10,529 nt of DNA from Alphaproteobacteria bacterium. Its GTDB lineage: Bacteria; Pseudomonadota; Alphaproteobacteria; Micavibrionales; UBA2020. Under the pieces are notes generated by a model that was given only the letters and a program-made list of their open reading frames with translations, had not been told where the DNA came from and did no database searches. Both the position numbers and the translations under genes were made by a program. Location of the stretch: positions 1 through 10,529 of the forward strand of contig JAGLRU010000398.1 of NCBI GenBank assembly GCA_023136145.1. The letters run 5' to 3'. Shown piece by piece: positions 1 through 6,438 of the stretch. Positions within the stretch are counted from its first letter, which is position 1; each line of letters starts with the position of its first letter.

Positions 1-524
1 CGCGCCGCCTCTGTCAGATCGCGGGTGTATTTTTTTAAAGCCTCAAACTGATCCTCGGAAGAAGTACTATCGGCAGTTCGTCCCTTTCGCAGCGTGTTGA
101 TCGCTTGATTAAGCTTTTCTGGATTCACGCCCATCTTTTGCAGCAACTTCGCTGCTTCCGACTGCGGAACCAACGTAATGCCCTGCAACAATCTTTCCAG
201 CGTAACATAAGCATCACCAGATTTTTTCGCCGCCTGTTCAGCCTGATCAAATACCTTGGCAAGGTTCGATGACAAGTGCAACTGCCCTGCCCCGCTTCCT
301 TCCACCGACGGCAATTTCGCCAGCAAGTCTTCCACGCCTGAAAGTACGTCTTCCGGTCTACCTCCAGCACCACGAATAATATTTTTTACCACACCGCTGT
401 CGTCATCAAGCAGAGCCTTCAGTATATGCTCCGGCTGAAAAACCTGATGGTTATTCCGCAACGCCAAAGTCTGCGCTGCCTGAACGACTGATTTCGACCG
501 CTCGGTAAATTTTTCAAAATCCAT
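1..524 (-). CDS. clpB: ClpB disaggregase, N-terminal part (truncated by window edge)
   Basis: ClpB is the cytosolic Hsp100 AAA+ chaperone that, with DnaK, pulls proteins out of heat-induced aggregates. Only about 174 of the usual ~860 residues are visible and the frame stays open to base 1. It begins MDFEKFTERSKSVVQAAQ, and residues ~1-145 form the double Clp-N repeat, including the HQVFQPEHILKALLDD segment. A linker (GRTADSSSSEDQ) then leads into LKKYTRDLTEAA, the conserved entry to the first AAA+ module; the Walker motifs lie outside the window. The ATG at 524 is chosen because GGAG sits 9 bases upstream. A TTGAAA-N17-TAGAAT promoter precedes it. The sequence resembles alphaproteobacterial ClpB closely, and ClpA and ClpC fit less well because of the GRTADS linker. 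Confidence 0.95.
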   Translation of the reverse strand, partial: MDFEKFTERSKSVVQAAQTLALRNNHQVFQPEHILKALLDDDSGVVKNIIRGAGGRPEDVLSGVEDLLAKLPSVEGSGAGQLHLSSNLAKVFDQAEQAAKKSGDAYVTLERLLQGITLVPQSEAAKLLQKMGVNPEKLNQAINTLRKGRTADSTSSEDQFEALKKYTRDLTEAA

Positions 525-548
525 GATATGATGCTCCTTCTGCTTTTT

Positions 549-577
549 ATTCTACCAAAAATGGAGGCGGGTTTCAA
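549..577 (-). promoter_or_regulatory. Predicted clpB promoter (TTGAAA-N17-TAGAAT)
   Basis: On the minus strand, a -35 TTGAAA (577-572) and a -10 TAGAAT (554-549) are exactly 17 bases apart, upstream of the clpB start with a leader of about 18 bases. This fits a housekeeping sigma factor. A CTCCATTTT stretch inside the spacer recalls the sigma-32 -10 (CCCCATnT), but no CTTGAAA lies at the right distance from it. Heat-shock control is likely from the family but is not shown here. Confidence 0.5.
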
Positions 578-644
578 AAAAGTTAACTTCAGGTCACATC
601 AAAAACTACCTTTTGCGTCATCCTATCTCACCCTGAAAACGCAC

Positions 645-673
645 TTGACATATAACTAAACATCCCTTACAAT
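645..673 (+). promoter_or_regulatory. Near-consensus sigma-70 promoter of the 72-aa gene
   Basis: A perfect -35 TTGACA (645-650) is followed after exactly 17 bases by TACAAT (668-673). The start should fall near 680, giving a leader of about 22 bases that holds an AAGGAG ribosome binding site. This is the best-matching promoter in the window. Confidence 0.6.
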
Positions 674-702
674 ACCTTCTAAGATGTTAAGGAGATATAG
701 TT

Positions 703-921
703 ATGAGTTTTTGGAACTGGTTTAGTTCAGAACGTCGCATTCGTGAAGCATTGGAAAAATCAAAGGGGTATGATATCTCCCCTATCGTCATACATCCCCC
801 CGCCAATAAAAACGATCCACCAAAAGACAACGAAAAAAAGCTAACTCTATGGACTGACTACACCTATGAATCAGAGAATGATGCTTTCGACAATGTCTGG
901 ACGGACACCAACCGCAAGTAA
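703..921 (+). CDS. Small protein of unknown function (72 aa)
   Basis: I do not recognise this protein. It is supported by its signals: a near-consensus promoter at 645-673 and AAGGAG at 689-694, 8 bases before the ATG. The N-terminal part is aromatic and basic (MSFWNWFSSERRIREALEKS) and may form a short amphipathic helix. The middle is rich in Pro, Asn and Lys (about residues 32-46), and the C-terminal third is acidic and aromatic (WTDYTYESENDAFDNVWTD). There are no cysteines, no membrane segment and no obvious DNA-binding motif, so it is probably a soluble cytosolic peptide or one that touches the membrane through its Trp-rich start. It is divergent from clpB and stands alone, with aroK 274 bases downstream. 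It could be a lineage-specific regulator, an adaptor or a stress peptide. Confidence 0.6.
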   Translation: MSFWNWFSSERRIREALEKSKGYDISPIVIHPPANKNDPPKDNEKKLTLWTDYTYESENDAFDNVWTDTNRK

Positions 922-1195
922 AAACCTACACTTGTCATTTTGATGAAAACTGAAATTTTGATCATATTGCAATAAGACCTTGTTTTTCAACGAGGGATGG
1001 CAGAGGGAGCCTTAGTTTTCCGGCATTTTGATCAGTATGGATTGTTTGGTCATAAAAGCCTTCAAAGCCAGTGGAGACTCTTTGAATCACATACGTTTCC
1101 TATCTGTCAAAAAAATTTGACGGGTGGTAAAATTTCAAGCCGTTGTCTTGGCGTTAGCACGATGTATACTGCTCATTGGAAAAATTTGAGTGAAA
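922..1195 (+). other. Intergenic region between the small gene and aroK
   Basis: This gap shows no convincing gene. It contains three copies of ATTTTGAT (937-944, 955-962, 1025-1032), the last two extending to ATTTTGATCA. It also has a 10-base perfect palindrome TATTGCAATA (965-974) and, near the right end, a promoter-like element for aroK. A frame open from the ATG at 997 has GAGGG directly against its start and runs into aroK, so I do not call it. I see no hairpin with a T-run that would serve as a terminator for the upstream gene. A small RNA is possible but unsupported. Confidence 0.4.
1143..1170 (+). promoter_or_regulatory. Possible aroK promoter (TTGTCT-N16-TATACT)
   Basis: A -35-like TTGTCT (1143-1148) and a -10-like TATACT (1165-1170) are 16 bases apart. 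Transcription would begin near 1177, about 19 bases before the ATG at 1196. Confidence 0.4.
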
Positions 1196-1759
1196 ATGAC
1201 AAATTCAAATAAAATCATAGTTCTGGTGGGCTTGATGGGATCCGGCAAGAGTCGTACAGGCAAAGAGGTTGCACGGCTTCTGAAACTATCCTTTGTTGAT
1301 GCGGATAGTGAGATTGAGCTTGCCGCGAATTGCACTATTTCAGAAATTTTTGAAAAATTCGGTGAAAAAGAATTTCGCAAACGAGAAAAACAGATCATAG
1401 AACGCCTGTTATCTGGCGAAGCGATGGTGCTGGCCTCCGGCGGTGGAGCGTTTATTCAGCCAGAAATCCGCAAGGTCATAAAACAGAAAGCAATTTCAAT
1501 ATGGTTGAAAGCAGACCTTGATACTTTAGTCGAACGCACTTCGCATAAAAATCAACGTCCGCTTTTGAAGAAAAGAGACCCTGCAATATTGCTGCGGGAG
1601 TTGATGGAAGTGCGGTATCCAATTTATGCTGAAGCTGATATAACCGTTGTCACTGATCGGCAAACGCCTCAAGATGTAGCCTTTCGCATTAAAAGTGAAC
1701 TCGACCGACTATATCTGTCCCATAATCCCTCCTGCTTGACCAGCACTCATAAGGACTAA
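1196..1759 (+). CDS. aroK: Shikimate kinase
   Basis: It phosphorylates shikimate at the 3-hydroxyl with ATP, the fifth step of the chorismate pathway to aromatic amino acids and folate; it is cytosolic. Numbered from the ATG at 1196 (187 aa), the Walker A loop GLMGSGKS is at 12-19. The shikimate-binding residues are Asp37 (DADSEIE), Arg61 (EFRKRE), the GGG at 82-84 and Arg140 (RYPIYAEAD), with the lid arginine Arg121 in NQRPLL. All key residues are present. An in-frame GTG at 1190 is an alternative start; neither has a strong ribosome binding site (GAG at 1188-1190 favours 1196). Proteobacterial aroK is commonly followed by aroB, but here the next gene is convergent tadA, 4 bases after the stop, so aroK appears to be a single-gene unit. 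Confidence 0.93.
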   Translation: MTNSNKIIVLVGLMGSGKSRTGKEVARLLKLSFVDADSEIELAANCTISEIFEKFGEKEFRKREKQIIERLLSGEAMVLASGGGAFIQPEIRKVIKQKAISIWLKADLDTLVERTSHKNQRPLLKKRDPAILLRELMEVRYPIYAEADITVVTDRQTPQDVAFRIKSELDRLYLSHNPSCLTSTHKD

Positions 1760-1763
1760 GCAA

Positions 1764-2225
1764 CTATCTCTTGTCCTTGAAAAAATCCTTAAGTAACTTT
1801 GCGCATTCTTGCTCGCGGATACCGCCGTATACTTCCGGTCTGTGGTGGCAGGTGGTGTGGCTGAAAATTTTTGCGCCATGCTCGATGCCGCCACCTTTAG
1901 GGTCATAAGCACCGAAATAAATACGGCGAATACGGGCGAATGAAATGGCAGAAGCGCACATCGGACATGGTTCTAACGTTACATACAAGTCGCATTCCGG
2001 CAATCGAGGTGTACCCTTGATAGCGCAGGCACTTCGCAGGACGAGAATTTCTGCATGTGCGGAAGGATCGTTTTCCGCCTCCGTTGCGTTGCCTTTGCTA
2101 GCGATGATTTTTCCAGTGGTACTATCCACGATAATAACACCGACAGGAATCTCACCCCGTTTTGCCGCGTTTTTGGCTTCAGCTAGGGCTTGCGCCATAT
2201 AGTTATTTTGGTCATCATGCTTCAT
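1764..2225 (-). CDS. tadA: tRNA-specific adenosine deaminase
   Basis: TadA deaminates A34 to inosine in the anticodon of tRNA-Arg(ACG), which is needed to read CGN codons. The zinc site is intact: His57-Ala-Glu59 supplies a ligand and the proton-shuttling Glu, and Pro86-Cys87-Pro-Met-Cys90 gives the other two ligands. The N-terminal motif RGEIPVGVIIV and the C-terminal ECAKLLKDFF helix are typical of TadA rather than of cytosine deaminases. The length of 153 aa is usual. I chose the ATG at 2225 because family alignment begins there; a TTG at 2243 would add six residues (MCYTAF) and nearly meet the rluB start. No ribosome binding site is visible before either. It converges on aroK and is divergent from rluB. 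Confidence 0.92.
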   Translation of the reverse strand: MKHDDQNNYMAQALAEAKNAAKRGEIPVGVIIVDSTTGKIIASKGNATEAENDPSAHAEILVLRSACAIKGTPRLPECDLYVTLEPCPMCASAISFARIRRIYFGAYDPKGGGIEHGAKIFSHTTCHHRPEVYGGIREQECAKLLKDFFKDKR

Positions 2226-2231
2226 AAAGGC

Positions 2232-2260
2232 GGTATAACACAAATATGACTGAGTGTGAG
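2232..2260. promoter_or_regulatory. Candidate bidirectional promoter for tadA and rluB
   Basis: The 20 bases between the two start codons contain GGTATAAC (2232-2239). Leftward it reads TATACC (2237-2232), with CTCACA (2260-2255) 17 bases upstream as a 4-of-6 match to a -35. Rightward it reads TATAAC (2234-2239) with no good -35. In both directions exactly 6 bases separate the -10 from the ATG, so transcripts would begin at or next to the start codon. No good Shine-Dalgarno sequence precedes either ATG. This is inference from sequence only. Confidence 0.35.
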
Positions 2261-2989
2261 AAGAAAAAAGGCGAAAGGATTTCTAAGCATCTGGCGCGAG
2301 TGGGCGTATGTTCTCGCCGTGACGCGGAACGCTTGATTGCAGCAAGGCGTGTGACGCTAAATGGTAAAACTCTGGAAACGCCAGCTATAAATGTGTCTGA
2401 AAACGATGTTATTACAGTGGATGATGCTCTGGTAGGGAAAAAAGAGCAGACGCGACTCTGGTGTTATCACAAGCCTGCGGGGCTTGTTACCTCCCACAGT
2501 GACGAAAAAGGCCGTGACACGATTTTCGATCATTTGCCCAAAAATATGCCACGTGTGATTTCTGTTGGTAGGTTGGATATAAACAGCGAAGGTTTGCTGT
2601 TGCTCACGAATGACGGGGAGTTGTCGCGGTATCTAGAATTGCCCGCGACCGGGTGGATTCGGCGGTATCGTGTGCGTGCCTACGGTAGAATAACGCAGGA
2701 AAAACTTAATTCGTTAAAAAGCGGCGTTTGCATAGACGGCTTTTCCTATGGAGCAATTGAGGCGGTTTTAGAATCATCAAAGGCTACTAACGTCTGGATT
2801 GATATGTCTCTGAAAGAAGGAAAAAATCGGGAGATTCGTCGTGTGCTGGATTTTCTGGGGGTGCAGGTCAACCGTCTGATCCGCACCGCTTATGGTTCAT
2901 TTACGCTTGGAGACTTGCCTCCCGGTGCGGTGAAGGAAGTCAAACAGAAAGAATTCAGACGCATTTTCGGGGAAAAATTTGAATTCTGA
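2246..2989 (+). CDS. rluB: 23S rRNA pseudouridine synthase, RluB/RsuA family
   Basis: It converts a uridine in rRNA to pseudouridine; in the RluB group this is U2605 (E. coli numbering) of 23S rRNA. An S4 RNA-binding domain occupies residues ~10-58 (RISKHLARVGVCSRRDAERLI, then VTLNGK). The catalytic domain follows, with HKPAGLVTS (75-83), catalytic Asp111 in GRLDINSEGLLLLTND, and the EGKNREIRR motif (191-199) of the RsuA/RluB/RluE/RluF family. At 247 aa it lacks the long C-terminal tail seen in some RluB proteins. Family membership is secure, while RluB rather than RluE/RluF rests on the S4 domain and on its place beside tadA, an arrangement seen in many alphaproteobacteria. It starts at the ATG at 2246 with only a weak AAAGGCGG 12 bases upstream. 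Confidence 0.88.
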   Translation: MTECEKKKGERISKHLARVGVCSRRDAERLIAARRVTLNGKTLETPAINVSENDVITVDDALVGKKEQTRLWCYHKPAGLVTSHSDEKGRDTIFDHLPKNMPRVISVGRLDINSEGLLLLTNDGELSRYLELPATGWIRRYRVRAYGRITQEKLNSLKSGVCIDGFSYGAIEAVLESSKATNVWIDMSLKEGKNREIRRVLDFLGVQVNRLIRTAYGSFTLGDLPPGAVKEVKQKEFRRIFGEKFEF

Positions 2990-2991
2990 CG

Positions 2992-3672
2992 TTATGTCGG
3001 AGTTCCCGTGATTTCACCATCTTCGAGTAAAAGACTGCGGTCGGCGACATCGAGAATCCTGTAATCGTGCGTCACTAGCAGGATGGTTGTTCCTTGCTCG
3101 CGTGCTAACCGTTTTAGGATATGGACGATCTCCTGTCCATTTTGCTTGTCCAGAGAAGCCGTAGGTTCATCGGCAAGGATAATGTCCGGTCTTGCAACTA
3201 GCGACCGCGCCACGGAAACGCGCTGTTTTTGTCCGCCGGAAAGTTGGTCGGGTTTTTTATGCAGAAAATCGGAAAGACCTACCGATTTCAGCATTTCTCC
3301 GGCGACTTTTTGGCGATCATATTCACTTAAGCCATCTCTAAGTTCTAGTGCCATGCAGACGTTCTGGAGAGATGTCAGGCTTTTGAGCAGATTATGCTGC
3401 TGGAAGATAAAACCTATATGTTGTCGGAGTGCGACGCGGGTGCTTTCTTCCGCACCGATCATTTGTTGTCCTAGAACTTCTACACTGCCGTCGAAGGCGG
3501 CGCGTAATCCGCCAATAACTGTTAGTAGGGTCGTTTTTCCGGAGCCGGAAGGACCTGTCAAAATGACAATCTCGCCCTTTTCGATTTCGAGATCGACTCC
3601 TTTTAGTGCATCGCGTTTCAAGGCACCGGTGCCGTAGCTGAAGCTCAGATTTTTGACACTGATAACTGGCAT
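2992..3672 (-). CDS. devA: DevA-type ABC exporter ATP-binding protein
   Basis: This is the ATPase of a DevBCA/MacAB-like export pump on the inner face of the cytoplasmic membrane. With the start at ATG 3672 it has 226 aa: Walker A GPSGSGKTT (40-48), Q-loop Gln91, signature LSGGQ (144-148), Walker B ILADEP (165-170), D-loop SLD (173-175) and H-loop His202, all intact. The frame is open 28 codons further up, to 3756, but that extension lies inside devC and has no domain content; the protein proper begins MPVISVKNLSFSYG. The devC stop TGA shares one base with this ATG (TGATG), so translation is probably coupled. It is last in the gmk-devB-devC-devA unit and ends 2 bases from the convergent rluB stop. 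LolD and FtsE are relatives, but the adjacent DevC and DevB decide the assignment. Confidence 0.88.
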   Translation of the reverse strand: MPVISVKNLSFSYGTGALKRDALKGVDLEIEKGEIVILTGPSGSGKTTLLTVIGGLRAAFDGSVEVLGQQMIGAEESTRVALRQHIGFIFQQHNLLKSLTSLQNVCMALELRDGLSEYDRQKVAGEMLKSVGLSDFLHKKPDQLSGGQKQRVSVARSLVARPDIILADEPTASLDKQNGQEIVHILKRLAREQGTTILLVTHDYRILDVADRSLLLEDGEITGTPT

Positions 3673-4841
3673 CAGAACATATCCGCAGGGTTGGCAGATT
3701 TGAGTTTTTTCATGGCGATGGAGCCGGATATAATACACATACCGAGAATAAGGCAAAAAATGGTTAGGATTTTTCCAAGCCCAAGTGGCATGGGTATATA
3801 CAAAACCCCCTCGGACAGACGGTAAAGAGCCGCCGACAGGATCAATCCCGGAACGAAACCGATGATTGCCAAAATCAGAGAGGCTGTGAAAACGACGAAA
3901 GTCAGATAGTAATGGGGGTATCCCAGTGCCTTTAGCGTAGCGTATTCGTTTAGGTGATTGGTGATGTCAGTAAAAAGGATTTGATAGACTATGACCATGC
4001 CAACAACCAGTCCTATAACAACTCCGAAGCCGAAAATAAACCCAACCGGAGCATTGTCCTGCCAGTATGACATTTCAGCGGCGATCATTTCATCGTGGGT
4101 CATAACATTCAAGTCTTCGTCCAGCCTCCGTTGCAAGAACGCCTGCGCTGTCAATATATTGCTTCCGGGTTTCAGATATATAACACCGAGATCAATTCTT
4201 TCGGGTAGGCGTTCAGGAAAAATACGCAGGAAATTCAGAGCACTCGTTATTGCGTTGCCATCGGCAGCAAAGGAAGGTCCTATTTTGAAAGTGCCAACCA
4301 CTTCCACTTTATGATCGTTTATTTCTGTGAACAGTCTTTGTTCGGAGAGCATTTTTTCAACTGGACCGAATTCCGGTCGTGAAAGATTGTCAAAAATTAG
4401 TGTATCCTGCATAAGCAGTCTTTTTTTATTTTCCCGGATATCTTTCCCTTTTAAAAGTTTCGTATCCGGATCGTAGCCGAGGAGTTGCAGAGTTCTTTTT
4501 GTTTTGTTATCGGGATTTTTCCACTGTGCCATCCAAATATAAACTGGAACGGCTTTTTCGACCTCTGGAAGGGCGAAGGCACGTTTTAGTTGTTGCCGTG
4601 AAAAACTTACTGTCCTCCATATCGCTTCCGTCTGTTTGTGCATCAGGAAAAGGTCTCCTTCCATCGCAACGGGCAGTTTGATGATGCTTGCGTAAAGAGA
4701 ATCCTTGAAACCGAGCTGCATAAACACAAGTACGCAGGCGAACAGCACCCCAAGCATGGCTGCAAAAAGATTGGCTTTTTCATGCGTGAGTTGCCGCCAT
4801 GCGAGTCTGGAGGCGAGGAAAAAGGCTTTTACGGGACTCAC
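3672..4841 (-). CDS. devC: DevC-type ABC exporter permease
   Basis: This is the integral membrane subunit of the exporter. Its 389 residues fit the DevC/FtsX-MacB topology: a first membrane helix at ~25-47, a large periplasmic domain (~48-267), then three helices at ~268-294, ~311-338 and ~358-377. The first helix region (RLAWRQLTHEKANLFAAMLG, then VFMQLGFKDSLY) is the DevC hallmark, and the cytosolic loop NEYATLKALGYP is the FtsX-type segment that couples to the ATPase. It starts at GTG 4841, inside the devB stop (GTGA, 4-base overlap), which points to coupled translation. In cyanobacteria DevBCA exports heterocyst glycolipid through a TolC-like HgdD channel; the substrate here is unknown. 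Confidence 0.88.
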   Translation of the reverse strand: MSPVKAFFLASRLAWRQLTHEKANLFAAMLGVLFACVLVFMQLGFKDSLYASIIKLPVAMEGDLFLMHKQTEAIWRTVSFSRQQLKRAFALPEVEKAVPVYIWMAQWKNPDNKTKRTLQLLGYDPDTKLLKGKDIRENKKRLLMQDTLIFDNLSRPEFGPVEKMLSEQRLFTEINDHKVEVVGTFKIGPSFAADGNAITSALNFLRIFPERLPERIDLGVIYLKPGSNILTAQAFLQRRLDEDLNVMTHDEMIAAEMSYWQDNAPVGFIFGFGVVIGLVVGMVIVYQILFTDITNHLNEYATLKALGYPHYYLTFVVFTASLILAIIGFVPGLILSAALYRLSEGVLYIPMPLGLGKILTIFCLILGMCIISGSIAMKKLKSANPADMF

Positions 4842-5737
4842 GGCTTAACCCTGACATCCACTTTTATGTAGATAAGATGTTGCAGCTTTTCTGCATCGGA
4901 GTCATGCAGGGAAATTCTGCTTTCGACAACACGGGCATCGCGATCCGAAAGAGGGTCTGTGTTATTGAGATCGTTCTTGAGAACTTGATATCCAAGTTCC
5001 CTGACAATGCCGTAGAATGCTTCGGAAAAGCCCGGAACTATAATTTCAGCTTTTTGCCCGACGGACATATAAGGAATATCGCGCTCGTAAATTTCGGCGA
5101 CTACGTCCATTTGACTTAGATCAGCAAGTTCCATGATACCACGATCATTGGCTCTTTCTCCTAAACGGGTTCTGATCCTTAAAATCGTTCCGTCAATTGG
5201 AGCCAGAAGGGTTGATTGTTTCAGCTCTTCTCTGGCGATATTTACTTTTGCGGCGGCAGATTTCGCCTCCACCTTTAGCAAATTGACGTTAGCCATTGAA
5301 ATTTTCAAATCCCGTTCGGCTTCCTCAAAATTTGTTTTTGATACTGCTTGCGCGGTTAGGAGAGACTTTTTCCTATTGTAGTTTTTTTCAAGAAAATCAA
5401 GTCGCGTTAGTTCGGCATTAATCTTTGCTTCTAAAACTTTTGTCTGAATTTCAGCATCGGCTAATTTCGCTTTTTTGCGAGGTGTATCGCTGAAAATGGC
5501 GAGGGCATCTCCTCGTTTTACTTGCTGACCTTCCGTCACGAAAATTTCTTTGATCCGCGCTCCTTCAGGGCCTGCGTCATGCGATACGTAGATAATGCGA
5601 GAGCGTGGCTCTATATACCCCATAGCCCCGACACCGTTGGTGGGCAGATTTTCGGCTAACGATAGTTTTCCTGCAAGAAAAAATATCGCCAAAAAGACGG
5701 TGCATATTATTATTACAGAGCTGTAATGCTTGTTCAT
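4838..5737 (-). CDS. devB: DevB-type membrane-fusion (HlyD family) periplasmic adaptor
   Basis: This adaptor bridges the DevC/DevA pump to an outer-membrane channel. Of its 299 residues, ~8-23 form one N-terminal membrane anchor or signal segment (IIICTVFLAIFFLAG). The first half of the lipoyl-like domain (ARIKEIFVTEGQQVKRGDAL, ~60-79) is followed by a Lys/Ala/Glu-rich coiled-coil hairpin at ~87-175. The second lipoyl half (LLAPIDGTILRIRTRLGE, ~177-194) and a beta-barrel (MDVVAEIYERDIPYMSVGQKA) come next. The C-terminal stretch DPLSDRDARVVESRI is typical of DevB. It is relatively short for the family. Its ATG overlaps the gmk stop by 4 bases (ATGA). No TolC-like partner is encoded in the window. 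Confidence 0.87.
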   Translation of the reverse strand: MNKHYSSVIIICTVFLAIFFLAGKLSLAENLPTNGVGAMGYIEPRSRIIYVSHDAGPEGARIKEIFVTEGQQVKRGDALAIFSDTPRKKAKLADAEIQTKVLEAKINAELTRLDFLEKNYNRKKSLLTAQAVSKTNFEEAERDLKISMANVNLLKVEAKSAAAKVNIAREELKQSTLLAPIDGTILRIRTRLGERANDRGIMELADLSQMDVVAEIYERDIPYMSVGQKAEIIVPGFSEAFYGIVRELGYQVLKNDLNNTDPLSDRDARVVESRISLHDSDAEKLQHLIYIKVDVRVKP

Positions 5738-6402
5738 AACGGTTTTAGCGTATCAACGAAATCCTGTATATCAAGGAGGCGGTGACGCTTTAACCTTTCT
5801 GCTTCAAGAATCTCTTGTACCTGCCGGATACTGTCTTCCAGATTGTTATTGATAATTACATACTGAAATTCAGCGTAATGAGATATTTCATCCTGTGCTT
5901 TATCGAGCCGCTCTTTAATTTCTTCTTCATTATCTCGTGCGCGTCCGTGCAACCGTTCTTTCAATATGTTCCAGCTGGGGGGAAGCAGAAAAATGGAAAC
6001 GATGTCCTCCCCTGCAAATTTCTCCAGATTGCGCTTTCCCTGCCAGTCAATATCAAACAGGATATCCCGTCCTTCCGAAAGAATTTTTTTAACCGGCGCT
6101 TTCGGCGTGCCATACATATTACCGTTATAGACTAGCGCATACTCTAGCATGTCACCATCATCAACCATCTTCTTGAATTTTTCAGGGCTGACGAAGTAAT
6201 AGTGCTGTCCTTCCTCCTCGCCCGGACGCTTCGCACGAGTTGTGGCAGAAATTGAAACGGAAGTCTGTGGATCCAACTGCATCAGCTTCCGCGTGATCGT
6301 CGTTTTTCCACCTCCTGGAGGAGAGGCTAGAACCAACATCACTCCCCTGCGCCTGAGTTTCGGCTGTGTAGAGAGGAAATGCGTATTGCTTGCTGCTGTC
6401 AT
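5734..6402 (-). CDS. gmk: Guanylate kinase
   Basis: It phosphorylates GMP or dGMP to the diphosphate with ATP, the only route from GMP to GTP and a step in recycling cyclic GMP-type signals. It has 222 aa with a ~20-residue N-terminal extension. The P-loop is at 27-35 (SPPGGGKTT). The GMP site is SATTRAKRPG (52-61), Glu87 and YGT (97-99), followed by DIDWQG (117-122). Lid arginines lie in ERLHGRARDNEEEI (149-162), and SIFLLPP plus YVIINNNL match alphaproteobacterial Gmk closely. A Pro replaces the usual Ser in the P-loop (commonly SPSGAGKT). Start at ATG 6402; the ribosome binding site is weak. The stop overlaps the devB start, making gmk the first gene of a four-gene unit. Confidence 0.93.
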   Translation of the reverse strand: MTAASNTHFLSTQPKLRRRGVMLVLASPPGGGKTTITRKLMQLDPQTSVSISATTRAKRPGEEEGQHYYFVSPEKFKKMVDDGDMLEYALVYNGNMYGTPKAPVKKILSEGRDILFDIDWQGKRNLEKFAGEDIVSIFLLPPSWNILKERLHGRARDNEEEIKERLDKAQDEISHYAEFQYVIINNNLEDSIRQVQEILEAERLKRHRLLDIQDFVDTLKPL

Positions 6403-6438
6403 TATTTTTCTATAAATTCACTGAAGAGTCGATTTCCA

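Noticed and set aside
125..438. Two short frames on both strands inside clpB
   Set aside because: Both are out of frame with the clear ClpB N-terminal domain and have no ribosome binding site or recognisable content.
979..996. Possible terminator hairpin CCTTG/CGAGG after the small gene
   Set aside because: The stem is only 5 base pairs including a wobble pair and is not followed by a T-run.
997..1212. 71-codon open frame upstream of and overlapping aroK
   Set aside because: The GAGGG lies directly against the ATG, which is too close for ribosome binding. The frame runs into the aroK start, and the protein has no recognisable composition or motif.
2226..2243. TTG start giving tadA six more residues
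   Set aside because: The added residues are not part of the family, no ribosome binding site precedes the TTG, and the ATG at 2225 fits the usual TadA start.
3083..3637. 184-codon open frame antisense to devA
   Set aside because: It is a mirror of the strongly supported ATPase gene. The translation is rich in Ser, Arg, Cys and Pro with no domain, as expected for antisense of a conserved gene.
3673..3756. 28-codon upstream extension of devA
   Set aside because: It lies wholly within devC, has no domain content, and the family start (MPVISVKNL) coincides with the TGATG stop-start overlap at 3672.
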